A stretch of DNA of 52,866 bases from JAHECQ01 sp047638695 (GCA_047638695.1 JBLINY010000023.1:1-52866), one strand, 5' to 3'. Numbered from the stretch's first letter, positions 24,351 to 33,940 are shown. A program made the numbers and translations. The notes: generated from the letters alone by a model not told the origin.

Positions 24351-25355
24351 ATGACCAACACCGCCGTGGACACACCAAGCGCTGCAGCCCCGACAAGGCC
24401 AGAAGACGCACCCGATCAAACGGCGCTGACCAACCGACCAGCTAAGCCACACCTTGGGTTGATCTTCGCCACAGCGCTAGCGCCTATGGCGTGGGGAACG
24501 ACCTACATCATCAGTAGCGAACTGCTGCCGGCCGACCGACCCCTTCTCGCCGGACTTCTAAGGGCGCTGCCAGCGGGAATTGGCCTCGCCCTGATCACCC
24601 GAACACGACCCGTAGGCGCCTGGTGGTTGAAGGCAGCGGTGCTCGGCACGTTGAACATCGGCGGCTTCTTCGCACTGCTTTTCTACGCCGCGTTCCAGCT
24701 GCCAGGCGGTGTCGCCGCCACGCTTGGCGCTGTTCAACCCCTGATTGCCGTTGGTCTCGCAGCCGTACTACTAGGTGAACAAGTCACACGGCTCACCATT
24801 GCGGCAGGGAGCCTCGGCGTCATCGGCGTGGCCCTCCTCGTGGTCCGGGCCGACGCACAACTCGACTCTCTCGGCCTTCTGGCCGGTCTCGCCGGCGCTG
24901 CCTCCATGGCGGTCGGTGTCGTGCTCACGAAACGATGGGGTCGCCCCGTCCCTCTTCTCGCCTTCACGTCGTGGCAACTCATCGCCGGCGGGCTCGTTCT
25001 GTTGCCACTCACCATGGCTCTCGAGGGACTCCCGACCAGCCTCACCGCATCGAACCTTGCGGGCTTCCTCTGGCTCGCAACATTCGGCACAGCGATCGCC
25101 TACAGCCTTTGGTTCCGAGGCGTACAACTCCTCCCTGTCGCCCAGGTCAGCATGCTCGGACTCCTCAGCCCGCTCGTCGCCGCATTGGCTGGCTGGATAG
25201 TCCTCGACCAAACGCTCAGCGTCGGCCAGCTCGCAGGAGCCACCCTCATTCTCAGCGCAGTCTGGCTCGGCCAATCTCGACAATCAGACCAACAAACCAC
25301 AATCCAACAAACCACAATCCAACAAGATCCAAAGAAGGAAACCGAAAAATCATGA
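24351..25355 (+). CDS. EamA/DMT-family transporter
   Basis: 334 residues with about ten hydrophobic segments in the two-EamA-repeat layout: first repeat from LIFATALAPMAWGTTYIISSELLP (about 37-60), second from GLLAGLAGAASMAVGVVLTKRWG (about 174-196). Drug/metabolite transporters of this type usually export amino acids or small metabolites. The C-terminus ends in a Gln-rich soluble tail encoded by a 15-bp tandem repeat. It is divergent from, and probably controlled by, the MocR regulator, which fits export of an amine or amino-acid-like compound. Its stop overlaps the start of the SRPBCC gene (ATGA). Confidence 0.85.
   Translation: MTNTAVDTPSAAAPTRPEDAPDQTALTNRPAKPHLGLIFATALAPMAWGTTYIISSELLPADRPLLAGLLRALPAGIGLALITRTRPVGAWWLKAAVLGTLNIGGFFALLFYAAFQLPGGVAATLGAVQPLIAVGLAAVLLGEQVTRLTIAAGSLGVIGVALLVVRADAQLDSLGLLAGLAGAASMAVGVVLTKRWGRPVPLLAFTSWQLIAGGLVLLPLTMALEGLPTSLTASNLAGFLWLATFGTAIAYSLWFRGVQLLPVAQVSMLGLLSPLVAALAGWIVLDQTLSVGQLAGATLILSAVWLGQSRQSDQQTTIQQTTIQQDPKKETEKS
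25291..25320 (+). repeat. 15-bp tandem repeat in the exporter C-terminus
   Basis: AACAAACCACAATCC occurs twice in tandem (25291-25305, 25306-25320), with a partial third copy AACAA starting at 25321. It encodes a QTTIQ repeat in the cytoplasmic tail. The period is a multiple of three, so copy-number change would not shift the frame. Confidence 0.8.
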
Positions 25356-25807
25356 CCAAGACCATCAGCTACCAGCAAACAACGATCGTCGATCGCCCAG
25401 CAGACGAAGTCTGGGCTCACGTCGCCAACTACGCCTTCGACCTCGAGTGGCGCGATGGCCTAACGGACATGACACCGACTCCCGCCGGGCCACCCAAAAC
25501 CGGCACGACCGTCCACGAGGAACTCCGCTCAATGGGCACAACCATCGTCAACGACACAACTATCATTATGACCGGCGACCATGCCTACCGATTCGTCGGG
25601 GGCGGAACCTCCGGACAAGTCGAAGGAGGCCGCAAAGTAGTGGCCATCGACACCGAGCGGAGTGAGTTCACTTACGACATCAACCTCACCCTGAACGGCG
25701 CCGGCCGATTTCTCGGCCCCGTTCTCCGGCCTCTACTGCGCCGAAACCTCGGAAAGGACCTACGGCCGTTCCGCACGCTCGTCGAGACCGAGCCAGCCAC
25801 CGCATGA
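25352..25807 (+). CDS. SRPBCC family protein
   Basis: 151 residues from ATG 25352, overlapping the exporter stop by 4 nt, with a purine-rich GAAGGAAAC about 12 nt upstream. SRPBCC fold: IVDRPADEVWAHVANYAFDLEWRDG, GTTVHEELRSMG, HAYRFVGGGTSG, EFTYDINLTLNGAGRFLGPVLRP and a C-terminal helix (RRNLGKDLRPFRTLVE). These proteins bind hydrophobic ligands in a deep pocket. Coupled to an exporter and MocR regulator, it may bind or process the exported compound, but no catalytic residues can be named. Confidence 0.78.
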   Translation: MTKTISYQQTTIVDRPADEVWAHVANYAFDLEWRDGLTDMTPTPAGPPKTGTTVHEELRSMGTTIVNDTTIIMTGDHAYRFVGGGTSGQVEGGRKVVAIDTERSEFTYDINLTLNGAGRFLGPVLRPLLRRNLGKDLRPFRTLVETEPATA

Positions 25808-25820
25808 CCAGACCGCCGTA

Positions 25821-27692
25821 CTATGCCGGCCGGAACTGGTAGGGATCGAGAGTTTCTTGGGCCGCGGCTCGGCGTCGGCCGGCTTCCCTGCCCCCGTAAT
25901 AGGCGAGTGAGCCCGGCTCGGCTCGACCGTACTGGTTGAAGTTGGACAGGCAGTCCCGTAGTGGCGCGGTAGCGAGATCCATCTCGGCACAGTGTTCGGC
26001 AAAGCTGATCTCGTCCTGTTCGCGGATGTCGACCACGCCGTGGCCGAGATCACGCATGGTCGTCAGCAGCCACACCAGATACGAGCTGTGCTCCTCGATG
26101 GCGTCAAGAAAGTTGAAACTCCCGCCCGTGCCTTGAGGACCGGCCACGATGAACAGGTTCGGGAACCCGTTGGTGTGCAAGCCCAGGAACGTACGGGTGC
26201 CCTCTTCCTCCCACTTGTCGGCGATGGTGCGGCCACCAATCCCGTGTACTCGACCCATGGTCTCTCGGGACATGAAGTCGAACCCGGTGGCGAAGATCAA
26301 CACATCGAGGTCGTACTGCACCCCGTTGTGCTCGATCCCACCCTCGTTGATCTGTTGGACCCCGAGCGGCGCCGTGTCGACCAGCGTCACGTGGGGTTGG
26401 TTGAACGTCGGCAGGAACTCATCGTGGAAGGTCGGGCGCTTACAGCCGTAGGGGTAGTACGGCTTCAAAGCCCGCGCCGTTTCCGGGTCTTCGACGATGG
26501 CATCGATGCGATCGCGGATCTGTTCCATGATCCGGAAGCTGGTCTCCAGGTCGCGTTGCACCCGCTCGTCGCGACTGGGGCGCGGGCCTTCGCTGTGGGT
26601 GCGACGCTTGGGGGCCTCAACCTTTCCGGCTAAGAACTCATCGTTTGCTTGCAGGGCGCGACGACCGACCAGCTTGCGATACCGCGCCCGACGAGCCTCG
26701 GCCCAGCCGGGCTCGTTCTTCCATTCCTCTATCTCCTCGGGAGCCGTTGCTCGCTGATCGCGCACATCAATGGTGGACGGGGTCCGCTGGAATACGACTA
26801 GCTCCCCCGCCGTCTTTGCTATCTCCGGGATCACCTGCACCGCAGTCGCGCCCGTCCCGATGATGCCCACCCGTTTGCCGGCAAGGTCGATGTCGTAGTC
26901 CCACCGAGCGGTGTGGAACGACTCACCGGCAAAGTCGTCCATTCCCTCGATCCGGGCCAGACGGGGTGTGGTCAACACGCCGTTGGCCAACACGACATAG
27001 CGGGCTTGCATCTCGTCGCCCCGAGCGGTGCGCACCGTCCAACGCTCTGTGTCGTCGTCCCACTCCGACCCGGTCACCTCGGTATGAAACAGACACCGGT
27101 CGTAGAAGCCTGTTTCGGTGGCGATCTTCTGGCAGTACTCGTAGATCTCAAATCCCGACGCGAACTTCTGCTTCGGGAAGTACCCCATCTCATCGAGCAA
27201 CGGCAGGTACGAGTACGACTCGACGTCACACGCAATCCCTGGATACCGATTCCAGTACCAGGTGCCGCCGACATCGCCGCCCCTCTCACAGAACCGAATG
27301 TCGGTGAACCCCTCCCGCGACAGCCGGTACCACATCAGCAAGCCAGCAAACCCCGCACCCACCACGATGATCTCGCACTCGTCGGTAAGCGATTCGCGCT
27401 CGATGGGCGGCGCCGTGTAGTGATCTTCCAGGTAGCGGGCGAGGGTGCCCTCCATCTTCATGTAGTCGTCGGTGCCGCGCCGCACCTCATTGAAGTTCCG
27501 GTACAGAGCCTTCTGCTCGTCGTCGAAGGCGGCATCGGTCTTGAACTTGGGCAAGACCAACAGCTCCTCGTCGCTCACCACGTCGTAGCCCTTTCCGGCG
27601 ATGCGATCTGATGCCTTCTCCGCTCGAGTGTTGAACAACTTCCGACCCGTCTCGGGGTCTGTGCGAACCGGTGGAATTGGCGCCGAACTCAT
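25821..27692 (-). CDS. Flavin monooxygenase of Baeyer-Villiger type
   Basis: 623 residues from ATG 27692 (AGGAG 7 nt upstream). An N-terminal extension of about 105 residues precedes the FAD-binding motif VVGAGFAGL (about 111-119) and GGTWYWNRYPGIACDVES. The Baeyer-Villiger signature FAGESFHTARWD (FxGxxxHxxxW[D/P], about 254-265) and the NADPH motif IGTGATAVQ (about 278-286) are intact. Such enzymes insert oxygen next to ketones (cyclohexanone, steroid or aryl ketones) using NADPH and O2. The extended N-terminus is seen in a subgroup of larger BVMOs. It is divergent from a DHA2 exporter. Confidence 0.88.
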   Translation of the reverse strand: MSSAPIPPVRTDPETGRKLFNTRAEKASDRIAGKGYDVVSDEELLVLPKFKTDAAFDDEQKALYRNFNEVRRGTDDYMKMEGTLARYLEDHYTAPPIERESLTDECEIIVVGAGFAGLLMWYRLSREGFTDIRFCERGGDVGGTWYWNRYPGIACDVESYSYLPLLDEMGYFPKQKFASGFEIYEYCQKIATETGFYDRCLFHTEVTGSEWDDDTERWTVRTARGDEMQARYVVLANGVLTTPRLARIEGMDDFAGESFHTARWDYDIDLAGKRVGIIGTGATAVQVIPEIAKTAGELVVFQRTPSTIDVRDQRATAPEEIEEWKNEPGWAEARRARYRKLVGRRALQANDEFLAGKVEAPKRRTHSEGPRPSRDERVQRDLETSFRIMEQIRDRIDAIVEDPETARALKPYYPYGCKRPTFHDEFLPTFNQPHVTLVDTAPLGVQQINEGGIEHNGVQYDLDVLIFATGFDFMSRETMGRVHGIGGRTIADKWEEEGTRTFLGLHTNGFPNLFIVAGPQGTGGSFNFLDAIEEHSSYLVWLLTTMRDLGHGVVDIREQDEISFAEHCAEMDLATAPLRDCLSNFNQYGRAEPGSLAYYGGREAGRRRAAAQETLDPYQFRPA

Positions 27693-27816
27693 AGGGATGC
27701 TCCTAGGCAGGTGGGGACCGGAAAGTGGTAGGGCTTTCGATCTTGATTGCTTAGCACCTACGGCTGACGCCGTTGTCGCTTGCAGCAGCAACGTGCTTCG
27801 TCTGAAGGCGGGACAG

Positions 27817-27848
27817 TAGGTTGGGCCCTCGTGGAGATCTCCGGGTGA
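27817..27848 (+). promoter_or_regulatory. Promoter with a five-codon leaderless upstream ORF overlapping the MFS start
   Basis: TAGGTT (27817-27822) is a -10-like box; 8 nt later GTG 27831 opens a tiny frame GTG-GAG-ATC-TCC-GGG-TGA. Its TGA (27846-27848) overlaps the GTG (27845-27847) that can start the MFS protein in another frame. Ribosomes finishing the mini-ORF could re-initiate on the exporter. Confidence 0.35.
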
Positions 27849-29251
27849 AGACTGGCAAACCTGTCACCTTTGGACGGCAAAACAGCGACAATCACCCCAG
27901 GCTGATCTTCATCTCGACCGCCATCGGTGCGTTTCTCGTAACCGCCAACGTCTCGACAATGAATGTGGCGTTTCCTGATCTCGAGCAGACGTTCAGTTCG
28001 ACCAGCCGAGGTGAACTGACCTGGGTGTTGAACGGCTACACCATCTCGTTCGCCGCCCTGCTGATACCAGCAGGGCGTCTCGCCGACCGCTTCGGCCGCC
28101 GCCAGATGTTCATGGCCGGTCTCACCGTTTTTGCGGCCGCGTCGATCCTCGTCGGCGCCGCCCCCACATTTCAGGTCATGGTGGCAGCCCGGGTCATTCA
28201 GGGGGTTGGTGGGGCCCTTATCGCTCCCGCCTCCCTCGGACTGCTCTTGGCAGGCATCCCGGAATCGGCACGAATGGCTACGGTCGCCAAGTGGGGCGCA
28301 GTGACGGCGCTGGGCGTTGCCACCGGACCATCTATCGGCGCCTTCATCGTCGAGACCATGGGCTGGCGCTGGGCCTTTCTCGTCCTTCCACCCTTCTGCC
28401 TCATCGCCTACCTGACAGGACGAACGGCGCTTCCGAAGACCGGTGCCAACCCAGATGCTCCATGGCCTGACGTCTTCGGTGCGGTGATGCTGGCTGGCTC
28501 TATGGCCATGCTTGCATTCGCCATCGTGCAGATCCGCCCGTGGGGATGGGGCTCAACTGGCGTGTGGATATCGGCGTCGGCGGCACTGCTGTTGTTCGCC
28601 ATCACGTTGTGGAGAGGCAGAGGGCACCCTGCGCCAGCTCTACCCACGCACCTCTTTGCCCTCCGCTCACTACGTTTCGCCAACCTGGCCACGATGCTCC
28701 AGGCCGGAGGCCTTTCTGCGTCGCTGCTGGTGAACATCCTGTGGTTGACCGAAGGCTGGGGATACTCAATCCTCCAGGCTGGGCTGGCCACGGCCCCACT
28801 GCCGATCCTGGTCGCCATTTTGGCCCCGATTGTCGGGCGACTCGGGAGTCGTTACGGCGTGCGGGTCTTCGCCATCCCGGGATCGTTCGCGTGGGCCACC
28901 GGTGTGCTGCTGTACGCCCTGTTCATCACCTCCGAGCCTCAGTTTCTCCGGTTGTGGTTACCGGCATCGCTGGTCGTGAGCGTCGGCATAGCCACGACCT
29001 TTCCCCTTGTAAGCGCAGCAGCAGTAAGCGAGGTTGGGCCAGCCGACTTCGCTGTGGCCGGCGCCATCAACCAGATCGGCCGACAGCTCGGTGCCACCAT
29101 CGGCGTCGCAGCCCTCATCACCGCCGTCGGCGAGAGCGGCGAGCTCGCATCCTTCCAGCGGGCTTGGCTCTACATCAGCGCCATGGGTCCGGTCTCGGCC
29201 ATTGCGGTGTTCTTCATCGGGAACACCAAACGTCAGCGGCCGACCGACTGA
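27845..29251 (+). CDS. MFS exporter, DHA2 (14-TM) type
   Basis: 468 residues if it starts at GTG 27845; the in-frame TTG at 27821 lies inside the likely -10 box and is less probable. Motifs: NVAFPDLEQTF and WVLNGYTISFAALLIPAGRLADRFGRR (motif A region, about 45-80), ARVIQGVGGALIAPASLG (motif B/C region). About 14 hydrophobic segments and the overall wording match EmrB/QacA-type drug or small-molecule:proton antiporters. It is divergent from the Baeyer-Villiger monooxygenase, so it may expel the substrate or product of that enzyme. Confidence 0.85.
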   Translation: MKTGKPVTFGRQNSDNHPRLIFISTAIGAFLVTANVSTMNVAFPDLEQTFSSTSRGELTWVLNGYTISFAALLIPAGRLADRFGRRQMFMAGLTVFAAASILVGAAPTFQVMVAARVIQGVGGALIAPASLGLLLAGIPESARMATVAKWGAVTALGVATGPSIGAFIVETMGWRWAFLVLPPFCLIAYLTGRTALPKTGANPDAPWPDVFGAVMLAGSMAMLAFAIVQIRPWGWGSTGVWISASAALLLFAITLWRGRGHPAPALPTHLFALRSLRFANLATMLQAGGLSASLLVNILWLTEGWGYSILQAGLATAPLPILVAILAPIVGRLGSRYGVRVFAIPGSFAWATGVLLYALFITSEPQFLRLWLPASLVVSVGIATTFPLVSAAAVSEVGPADFAVAGAINQIGRQLGATIGVAALITAVGESGELASFQRAWLYISAMGPVSAIAVFFIGNTKRQRPTD

Positions 29252-29255
29252 GTGC

Positions 29256-29549
29256 TCAGGCTCCCTTGACCAGCAGGCCGAAATGTTTGCTCGTCGCCTT
29301 CAACCGAATCGGCAGCACGTCCTGGTATTCCTTCGAGTCGTAGATCGCCTGCGCTTCTTCCATCGAAGCGAACTCGAGCACAACGGTTTGACTCCCCCCG
29401 TTCTCACCCTCGACCTGGTTGGTCTCGGTGTCATAAGCAACAAGTTTCGACCTGTCACCGATACCAAGCGAAGGCATCGCGCCCTTTTGATATTGCTTGT
29501 ACGAGTCGATGTCGTCGATGTCGAAATTAACGATCAGATATGCGGCCAT
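29256..29549 (-). CDS. DUF1330 family protein
   Basis: 97 residues. The ferredoxin-like DUF1330 pattern is clear: AAYLIVNFDIDDIDSYKQYQKGAMPSL, a central VVLEFASMEEAQAIYDSKEYQDVLPIR and a basic end ATSKHFGLLVKG. Members are small dimeric alpha+beta barrel-like proteins, occasionally linked with monooxygenases; function is unassigned. It is convergent with the DHA2 exporter, the stops being about 5 nt apart. Confidence 0.8.
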   Translation of the reverse strand: MAAYLIVNFDIDDIDSYKQYQKGAMPSLGIGDRSKLVAYDTETNQVEGENGGSQTVVLEFASMEEAQAIYDSKEYQDVLPIRLKATSKHFGLLVKGA

Positions 29550-29635
29550 AGGTTTGGTCTAGCAGGTTGGCGATGACGGGCCAGCGCAAGTTGAGCTGAG
29601 ATGAGCAACCCGGCGACGGGCGTCCGGCCGGAAAG

Positions 29636-29641
29636 TAACCT
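29636..29641 (+). promoter_or_regulatory. -10 box (TAACCT) of the FAD/molybdopterin operon
   Basis: TAACCT lies 6 nt before ATG 29648 with no ribosome binding site between, so the FAD oxidoreductase mRNA is probably leaderless. Confidence 0.4.
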
Positions 29642-29647
29642 CGCGCC

Positions 29648-30853
29648 ATGCGGGTCGTTGTCATCGGAGCAGGAATCGTCGGTATCACCGCTGCCCTCAC
29701 CTTGGCTGAGGGAGGAGTCGAGGTCGTCGTCCTCGAACGAGGACCGGTAGCTCGTGAGGCCTCGGGTCTCAATGCGGGCATCATCGGCGGCGGGGGCTGG
29801 GGTGACACACCCAATTCCGAGGTGAAGCTCAAGATGGGCAGCCGGGATCGGTTCATCGACCTGTCCCAGCGACGCGGATACGACATCGGCCTCGACCTGA
29901 CCGGCACGCTCTCCTTGATCCGGACCGAGGCAGAGTGGGATTGGGCCGTGGCAACCGTCGAAGCCGATCGTCGGGCAGGCCGAGAGCTCGAACTGCTCTC
30001 CTCGTCAGAGCTCATTGGCCTCGAACCGACGGTCGACCCTCGGCTACTCGGAGCAATCCTCGACCCGCTGGGGGCACGGGCCGAGCCAGTTGCCGCTACC
30101 CAGGCCTTCGCCGCTGAAGCTCTGGCCGCAGGTGCCATCATCGAAACAGGCTGCACCGTCACCGGCCTCCGTCCGCTGACCGGGGGTGGATGGGTTGTGC
30201 AAGTGGCAACACGGGCCCCTTTGCTTCAAACCAGAGCGATGTTGACAGAGGATGCCGTGCTCGGGGCCGACGCCGTGATCATCGCCGCCGGACCGTGGTG
30301 CGCCGAGCTAGGAGCGATGGTCGGGGTGGAGGTACCAATCGTCGCCGTGCGCGGCCAGATGTGGGCATCGGATCCTCAGCCATTGCTGCTTCGGCACGCC
30401 ATCAGCGCGGCCGAGTCATCGCTGACATGGAGCAGCGAGGCTGCGAAGGGGGTGAGCCCCCCAAACCTGACACACCGCGATGGCCAGCGTGTGACCCGGC
30501 ATCTGTATGGACGCCAGCGCCCAAACGGCGAGATTGTCTTTGGCGGCGATCGCGCCCGTACGACTGAACGCTCAGTGGATCACGATGGGATTGCGATCAA
30601 TCATGGCCACGTTGGTGAGCTCGTGCCGAAGCTCGCAACACTCCCGCCGACAAGAACCTGGGCTGGTCTGATGCCCTTCAGCCTCGACGGAAGCCCGCTG
30701 ATCGGCCCGATTTCGGATCATCACGGCCTATTCCTCGGCGGAGGGCTGGCTTCCTCGGGCTTCGGCCGGGGACCAATGGCTGGTCAGATGATCGCTGATC
30801 TCGTGATGGGCGGAAGACCCGAGTTCGACGGTCTGAGTGGCAGGATCTCTTGA
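29648..30853 (+). CDS. FAD-dependent amine/amino-acid oxidoreductase (DAO family)
   Basis: 401 residues. The N-terminal dinucleotide motif VVVIGAGIVGITAALTLAEGG (residues 3-23) is followed by VVLERG and a Ser/Gly-rich loop (EASGLNAGIIGGGG) typical of D-amino-acid/sarcosine oxidase-type flavoproteins. Near the C-terminus GSPLIGPISDHHGLFLGGGLASSGFGRGPMAG is the second FAD-contacting block. It oxidises a C-N bond in the usual family reaction; the substrate is unknown. Its TGA overlaps the ATG of the molybdopterin enzyme (TGATG), so both form one translationally coupled pair. Confidence 0.83.
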   Translation: MRVVVIGAGIVGITAALTLAEGGVEVVVLERGPVAREASGLNAGIIGGGGWGDTPNSEVKLKMGSRDRFIDLSQRRGYDIGLDLTGTLSLIRTEAEWDWAVATVEADRRAGRELELLSSSELIGLEPTVDPRLLGAILDPLGARAEPVAATQAFAAEALAAGAIIETGCTVTGLRPLTGGGWVVQVATRAPLLQTRAMLTEDAVLGADAVIIAAGPWCAELGAMVGVEVPIVAVRGQMWASDPQPLLLRHAISAAESSLTWSSEAAKGVSPPNLTHRDGQRVTRHLYGRQRPNGEIVFGGDRARTTERSVDHDGIAINHGHVGELVPKLATLPPTRTWAGLMPFSLDGSPLIGPISDHHGLFLGGGLASSGFGRGPMAGQMIADLVMGGRPEFDGLSGRIS

Positions 30854-32859
30854 TGCGAACGAATTGCCCTCGGGATTGTTACGACAACTGCGGGATCGTG
30901 GTTCGCGCTGGGCGGGATGGTCGGGTGATTGTTGATGGGGATCCCGATCACCCAGTCAACCGAGGGACGCTGTGTGCAAAATGCGCAACCGCCTACAACG
31001 GCGTCTGGCAGGACCCCGAGGAGCGACTGACTACGCCGTTGCGGCGTATCGGACCGAAGGGAGAGGGTGCGTTCGCACCAATCACCTGGCACGAAGCGTT
31101 GGCCGAGATCGCCGAACGGACCCAGCGGGTCGTCGATGACCACGGACCTGCGGCCGTCTTGCACACTCATTACTCCGGGACGCTGTCGCTGTTGGCGCTT
31201 GAGTTTCCAATGCGGTTCTTCCACCGGTTGGGTGCCACAGAGGTCGAACCCGACTCGATCTGCAATCTGGCTGGTCATGTGGCCTGGTCATCGATGTTCG
31301 GGACCTCGGTGGCCGGTTTCGATCCCCGCTCCGCCATCGCGTCGTCGTGCATCCTCGTCTGGGGTGCAAACCCATCCTCCAGTGCCCCCCACATGGACCG
31401 GCACTGGCTCGGCGAATTTCCTGGTTCGGTCGTCGTTGTGGATCCTGTGCGCACCGACACCGCAGCGAGGGCCGATCTGCATCTCCAGCCCTACCCCGGA
31501 TCAGATGCCGCTCTTGCGTTCGCGATCCTGAACGAGCTGCACACCTCGGGTGCCTTCGATGAGGACTTCATCGCCGAGCATGTTCAGGGAGCAGAACAAC
31601 TGATCCCAACACTTGATCGGTGCACGCCAGAATGGGGAGAGCAACAGACAGGTGTGCCCGCCGAACAGATCCGCGAGGCCGCGGAGCTCTATACCGCCGG
31701 TCCCGCGTTGTTGTGGGCAGGGCAAGGGCTGCAACGCCAACCAACTGGCGCCAACGTAATGCGGGCCATTGGTCTTTTGCCGGTGCTGACCGGCAATATC
31801 GGCAAACCTGGAGCCGGGATCTCTTACCTCAATATCCATCCTGCCTTGCAGGCGGCTTTCGGTGAGCTCGCCGGCGCCTCGCTGGCGAGCCAGCCCGGGC
31901 CAAAGATCAACCACATAGGGCTGGCTTCCGACCTAGAGGACCCTTACCGCTTCGGTGCCCTGTTTTCCTGGAACACCAACCCCTTGGCCTCCGCGGCTGA
32001 ACAGGCCCGACTTCGGCAGGCGCTCAGTCGTGATGATCTATTCGCCGTCGTAGTCGACTGCTTTGGAACCGACACCGCCGACTATGCGGACATCGTCCTT
32101 CCTTCCGCTGGCTTCCTCGAGTTCGACGATCTCACCTTCAACTACATGACACCGATCATCGGGGTCCAGCAGCGGGTCCGGGAACCAATCGGCGACTCGC
32201 TTCCGAACCAGGAGATCTTCCGACGCCTCGCCGCTGCCATGGGCTACGACGAACCGGAGCTGTACCAGACCGACGCTGTCCTCATTGAACGACTACTCCA
32301 ACAGATGGATGTCGGACTCTCCTTCGCCGAACTAGCCGAGCGCGGCCACACCTATTTGAGCGATGAGCCCGTCGACTTCTTTCGTGAGCGGAAATTCCCC
32401 ACCGCGACGGGACGTATCGAGATCGCATCTGATGCCGCCGTCGAGGCAGGGCTGACTCGGCTGCCGACACCAACAGTTGACGACCGGCCAGCCGACGGCC
32501 AGTTTCGGCTTCTTTCGCCGGCGTCGCCTTGGCGACTCAACGACTCCCATGGCAATGATCCGACGATTCGCCGACGAGCAGGGCCAGCGACGGTGACCAT
32601 CCACCCCGACGACGCCGCCGAACTCGGCATCGTCAACGGCGGCTGGGTCCGTCTCAGGAACGATGCGGGCCAATTGGAACTTCAAGCCAAGATTGAGGCC
32701 ATCACTCCTCGAGGGGTGCTTGTGAGCCACAAGGGGCGCTGGCCCAAGCTCGAACCCAGCAAGCACAACGTCAATGTGCTCCACGAGCCCCATTCGTCCG
32801 ACATCAAAGGCTGCTCAGCTGTTCACGGCACCCAGGTCGCTCTGGAAGTTGCCAAGTAA
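30853..32859 (+). CDS. Molybdopterin-dependent oxidoreductase (DMSO-reductase superfamily)
   Basis: 668 residues. The N-terminus has the [4Fe-4S] ligands CPRDCYDNC (Cx3Cx3C) and a fourth Cys in GTLCAKC. EVEPDSICNLAGHVAW lies in the active-site region; WGANPSSSAPHM and LTGNIGKPGAGISYLN are Mo-bis-MGD binding blocks; the C-terminal barrel (VTIHPDDAAELGIVNGGWVRLRND) is complete. No twin-arginine signal is visible, so it is probably cytoplasmic. The CPRDC type is common among unassigned actinobacterial members. Coupling to an FAD amine-oxidase-like gene hints at a joint pathway, but substrate and electron partner are unknown. Confidence 0.87.
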   Translation: MRTNCPRDCYDNCGIVVRAGRDGRVIVDGDPDHPVNRGTLCAKCATAYNGVWQDPEERLTTPLRRIGPKGEGAFAPITWHEALAEIAERTQRVVDDHGPAAVLHTHYSGTLSLLALEFPMRFFHRLGATEVEPDSICNLAGHVAWSSMFGTSVAGFDPRSAIASSCILVWGANPSSSAPHMDRHWLGEFPGSVVVVDPVRTDTAARADLHLQPYPGSDAALAFAILNELHTSGAFDEDFIAEHVQGAEQLIPTLDRCTPEWGEQQTGVPAEQIREAAELYTAGPALLWAGQGLQRQPTGANVMRAIGLLPVLTGNIGKPGAGISYLNIHPALQAAFGELAGASLASQPGPKINHIGLASDLEDPYRFGALFSWNTNPLASAAEQARLRQALSRDDLFAVVVDCFGTDTADYADIVLPSAGFLEFDDLTFNYMTPIIGVQQRVREPIGDSLPNQEIFRRLAAAMGYDEPELYQTDAVLIERLLQQMDVGLSFAELAERGHTYLSDEPVDFFRERKFPTATGRIEIASDAAVEAGLTRLPTPTVDDRPADGQFRLLSPASPWRLNDSHGNDPTIRRRAGPATVTIHPDDAAELGIVNGGWVRLRNDAGQLELQAKIEAITPRGVLVSHKGRWPKLEPSKHNVNVLHEPHSSDIKGCSAVHGTQVALEVAK

Positions 32860-33049
32860 ATTTTGCAGGTCGTCCGAGTGTCAGCTCGAGGTAGTGGCCG
32901 CCAGAAAAGCTGTGAACTGGCCCATTGGAGCGACCCCTCCGGTCAGGCGCTCGTTGAGTGGACCTACCCAATAGTGGTGCCTCCGCTCAGGCGCTGATGG
33001 CTTGTTGTCGATGCATTGGCCTGCAGCCTCTGCCGGATTGGTACTATTG

Positions 33050-33940
33050 ATGGACCCACGAATGGGACAGAAACGGTGGTTGGGCGTCACCGTCCTCGCT
33101 GGGGTCCTGTTGGTGAGCGGTTTGATGGGCGTTTTGTCGGTTCGGGTCGCCCTCGAAGATCGCACAGCGGCGGCGGCGGCGCGGGAGCTGCAGGTGTCGG
33201 CCATGCGAATCGGGGCCGCGGACGCCATCGTGCTTGCCGGGGGCAACCAGACAGAGGCCGGGTTGGAACAGGCCGTCGAGGCGCTGGCAGGCGACCACAC
33301 CCGGGCCCTCGCATCGCTCTCGCCGTCCGACGCAGCTTCGGCCCAGGCGCTGTTGTTGGAAATCGCTGGGTGCGGAACGTGGCTGCTCGACCCGGGCGAC
33401 GAAGTGCACGAGATCCACGATCATGGCGAGCTGCAAGCGTTGCTTGACCAAGCGGCAACGTCAGCCGACGCTGACGCATCGTCGGCAGAACGCAACGCTG
33501 CGATCGCACTGATTGCTGCACTCAGCGCTTCGCTGACTGGGCTATGGCGCTTTGCCAAATCACGAAACCGCATGGATCGTCGCCACTCCGAAGCAGTGTC
33601 CGAAGCGCGGACGGCGCGGCAGTTCGTCGCTCTGGTCGGCGACTCGCCGGACGCATTCATGGTGATCACACCCAACGGCTACGTCAGCTACCGGTCGGCA
33701 TCATCGGAACATCTTCTGCCAACAGGCATTGCGCACCGAGACGACATCGTCGCCCTGGCAGATTCCGAAACCGCCAACCGGCTACGGAGTCACCTGCAGC
33801 GGACCGACGCAGTCAGCGCGTCAGAAGTATTCGAGCTGACAGACATCAAGGGGACGACCGGGTGTTTCGAGCTTCGCGTCTCAGACCTGACAGGCGACCC
33901 GGCCGTTGGGGGTCATGTCATTACTGCCAGAGACGTCTAG
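33050..33940 (+). pseudogene. Sensor half of a split PAS-GGDEF-EAL protein
   Basis: 296 residues from ATG 33050 (ATG 33062 is an alternative; a TACTAT box lies at 33042). One N-terminal TM helix (WLGVTVLAGVLLVSGLMGVL), a helical periplasmic-type region, a second hydrophobic stretch (AAIALIAALSASLTGLW), then a PAS domain from about 205 (FVALVGDSPDAFMVITPNGYVSYRS) to VGGHVITARDV, where TAG 33938-33940 stops it. In intact relatives TARDVTERR continues through a linker into GGDEF. Here the GGDEF follows at once in another frame, so this looks like the broken first half of one gene. It may still yield a membrane-bound PAS protein. Confidence 0.65.
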
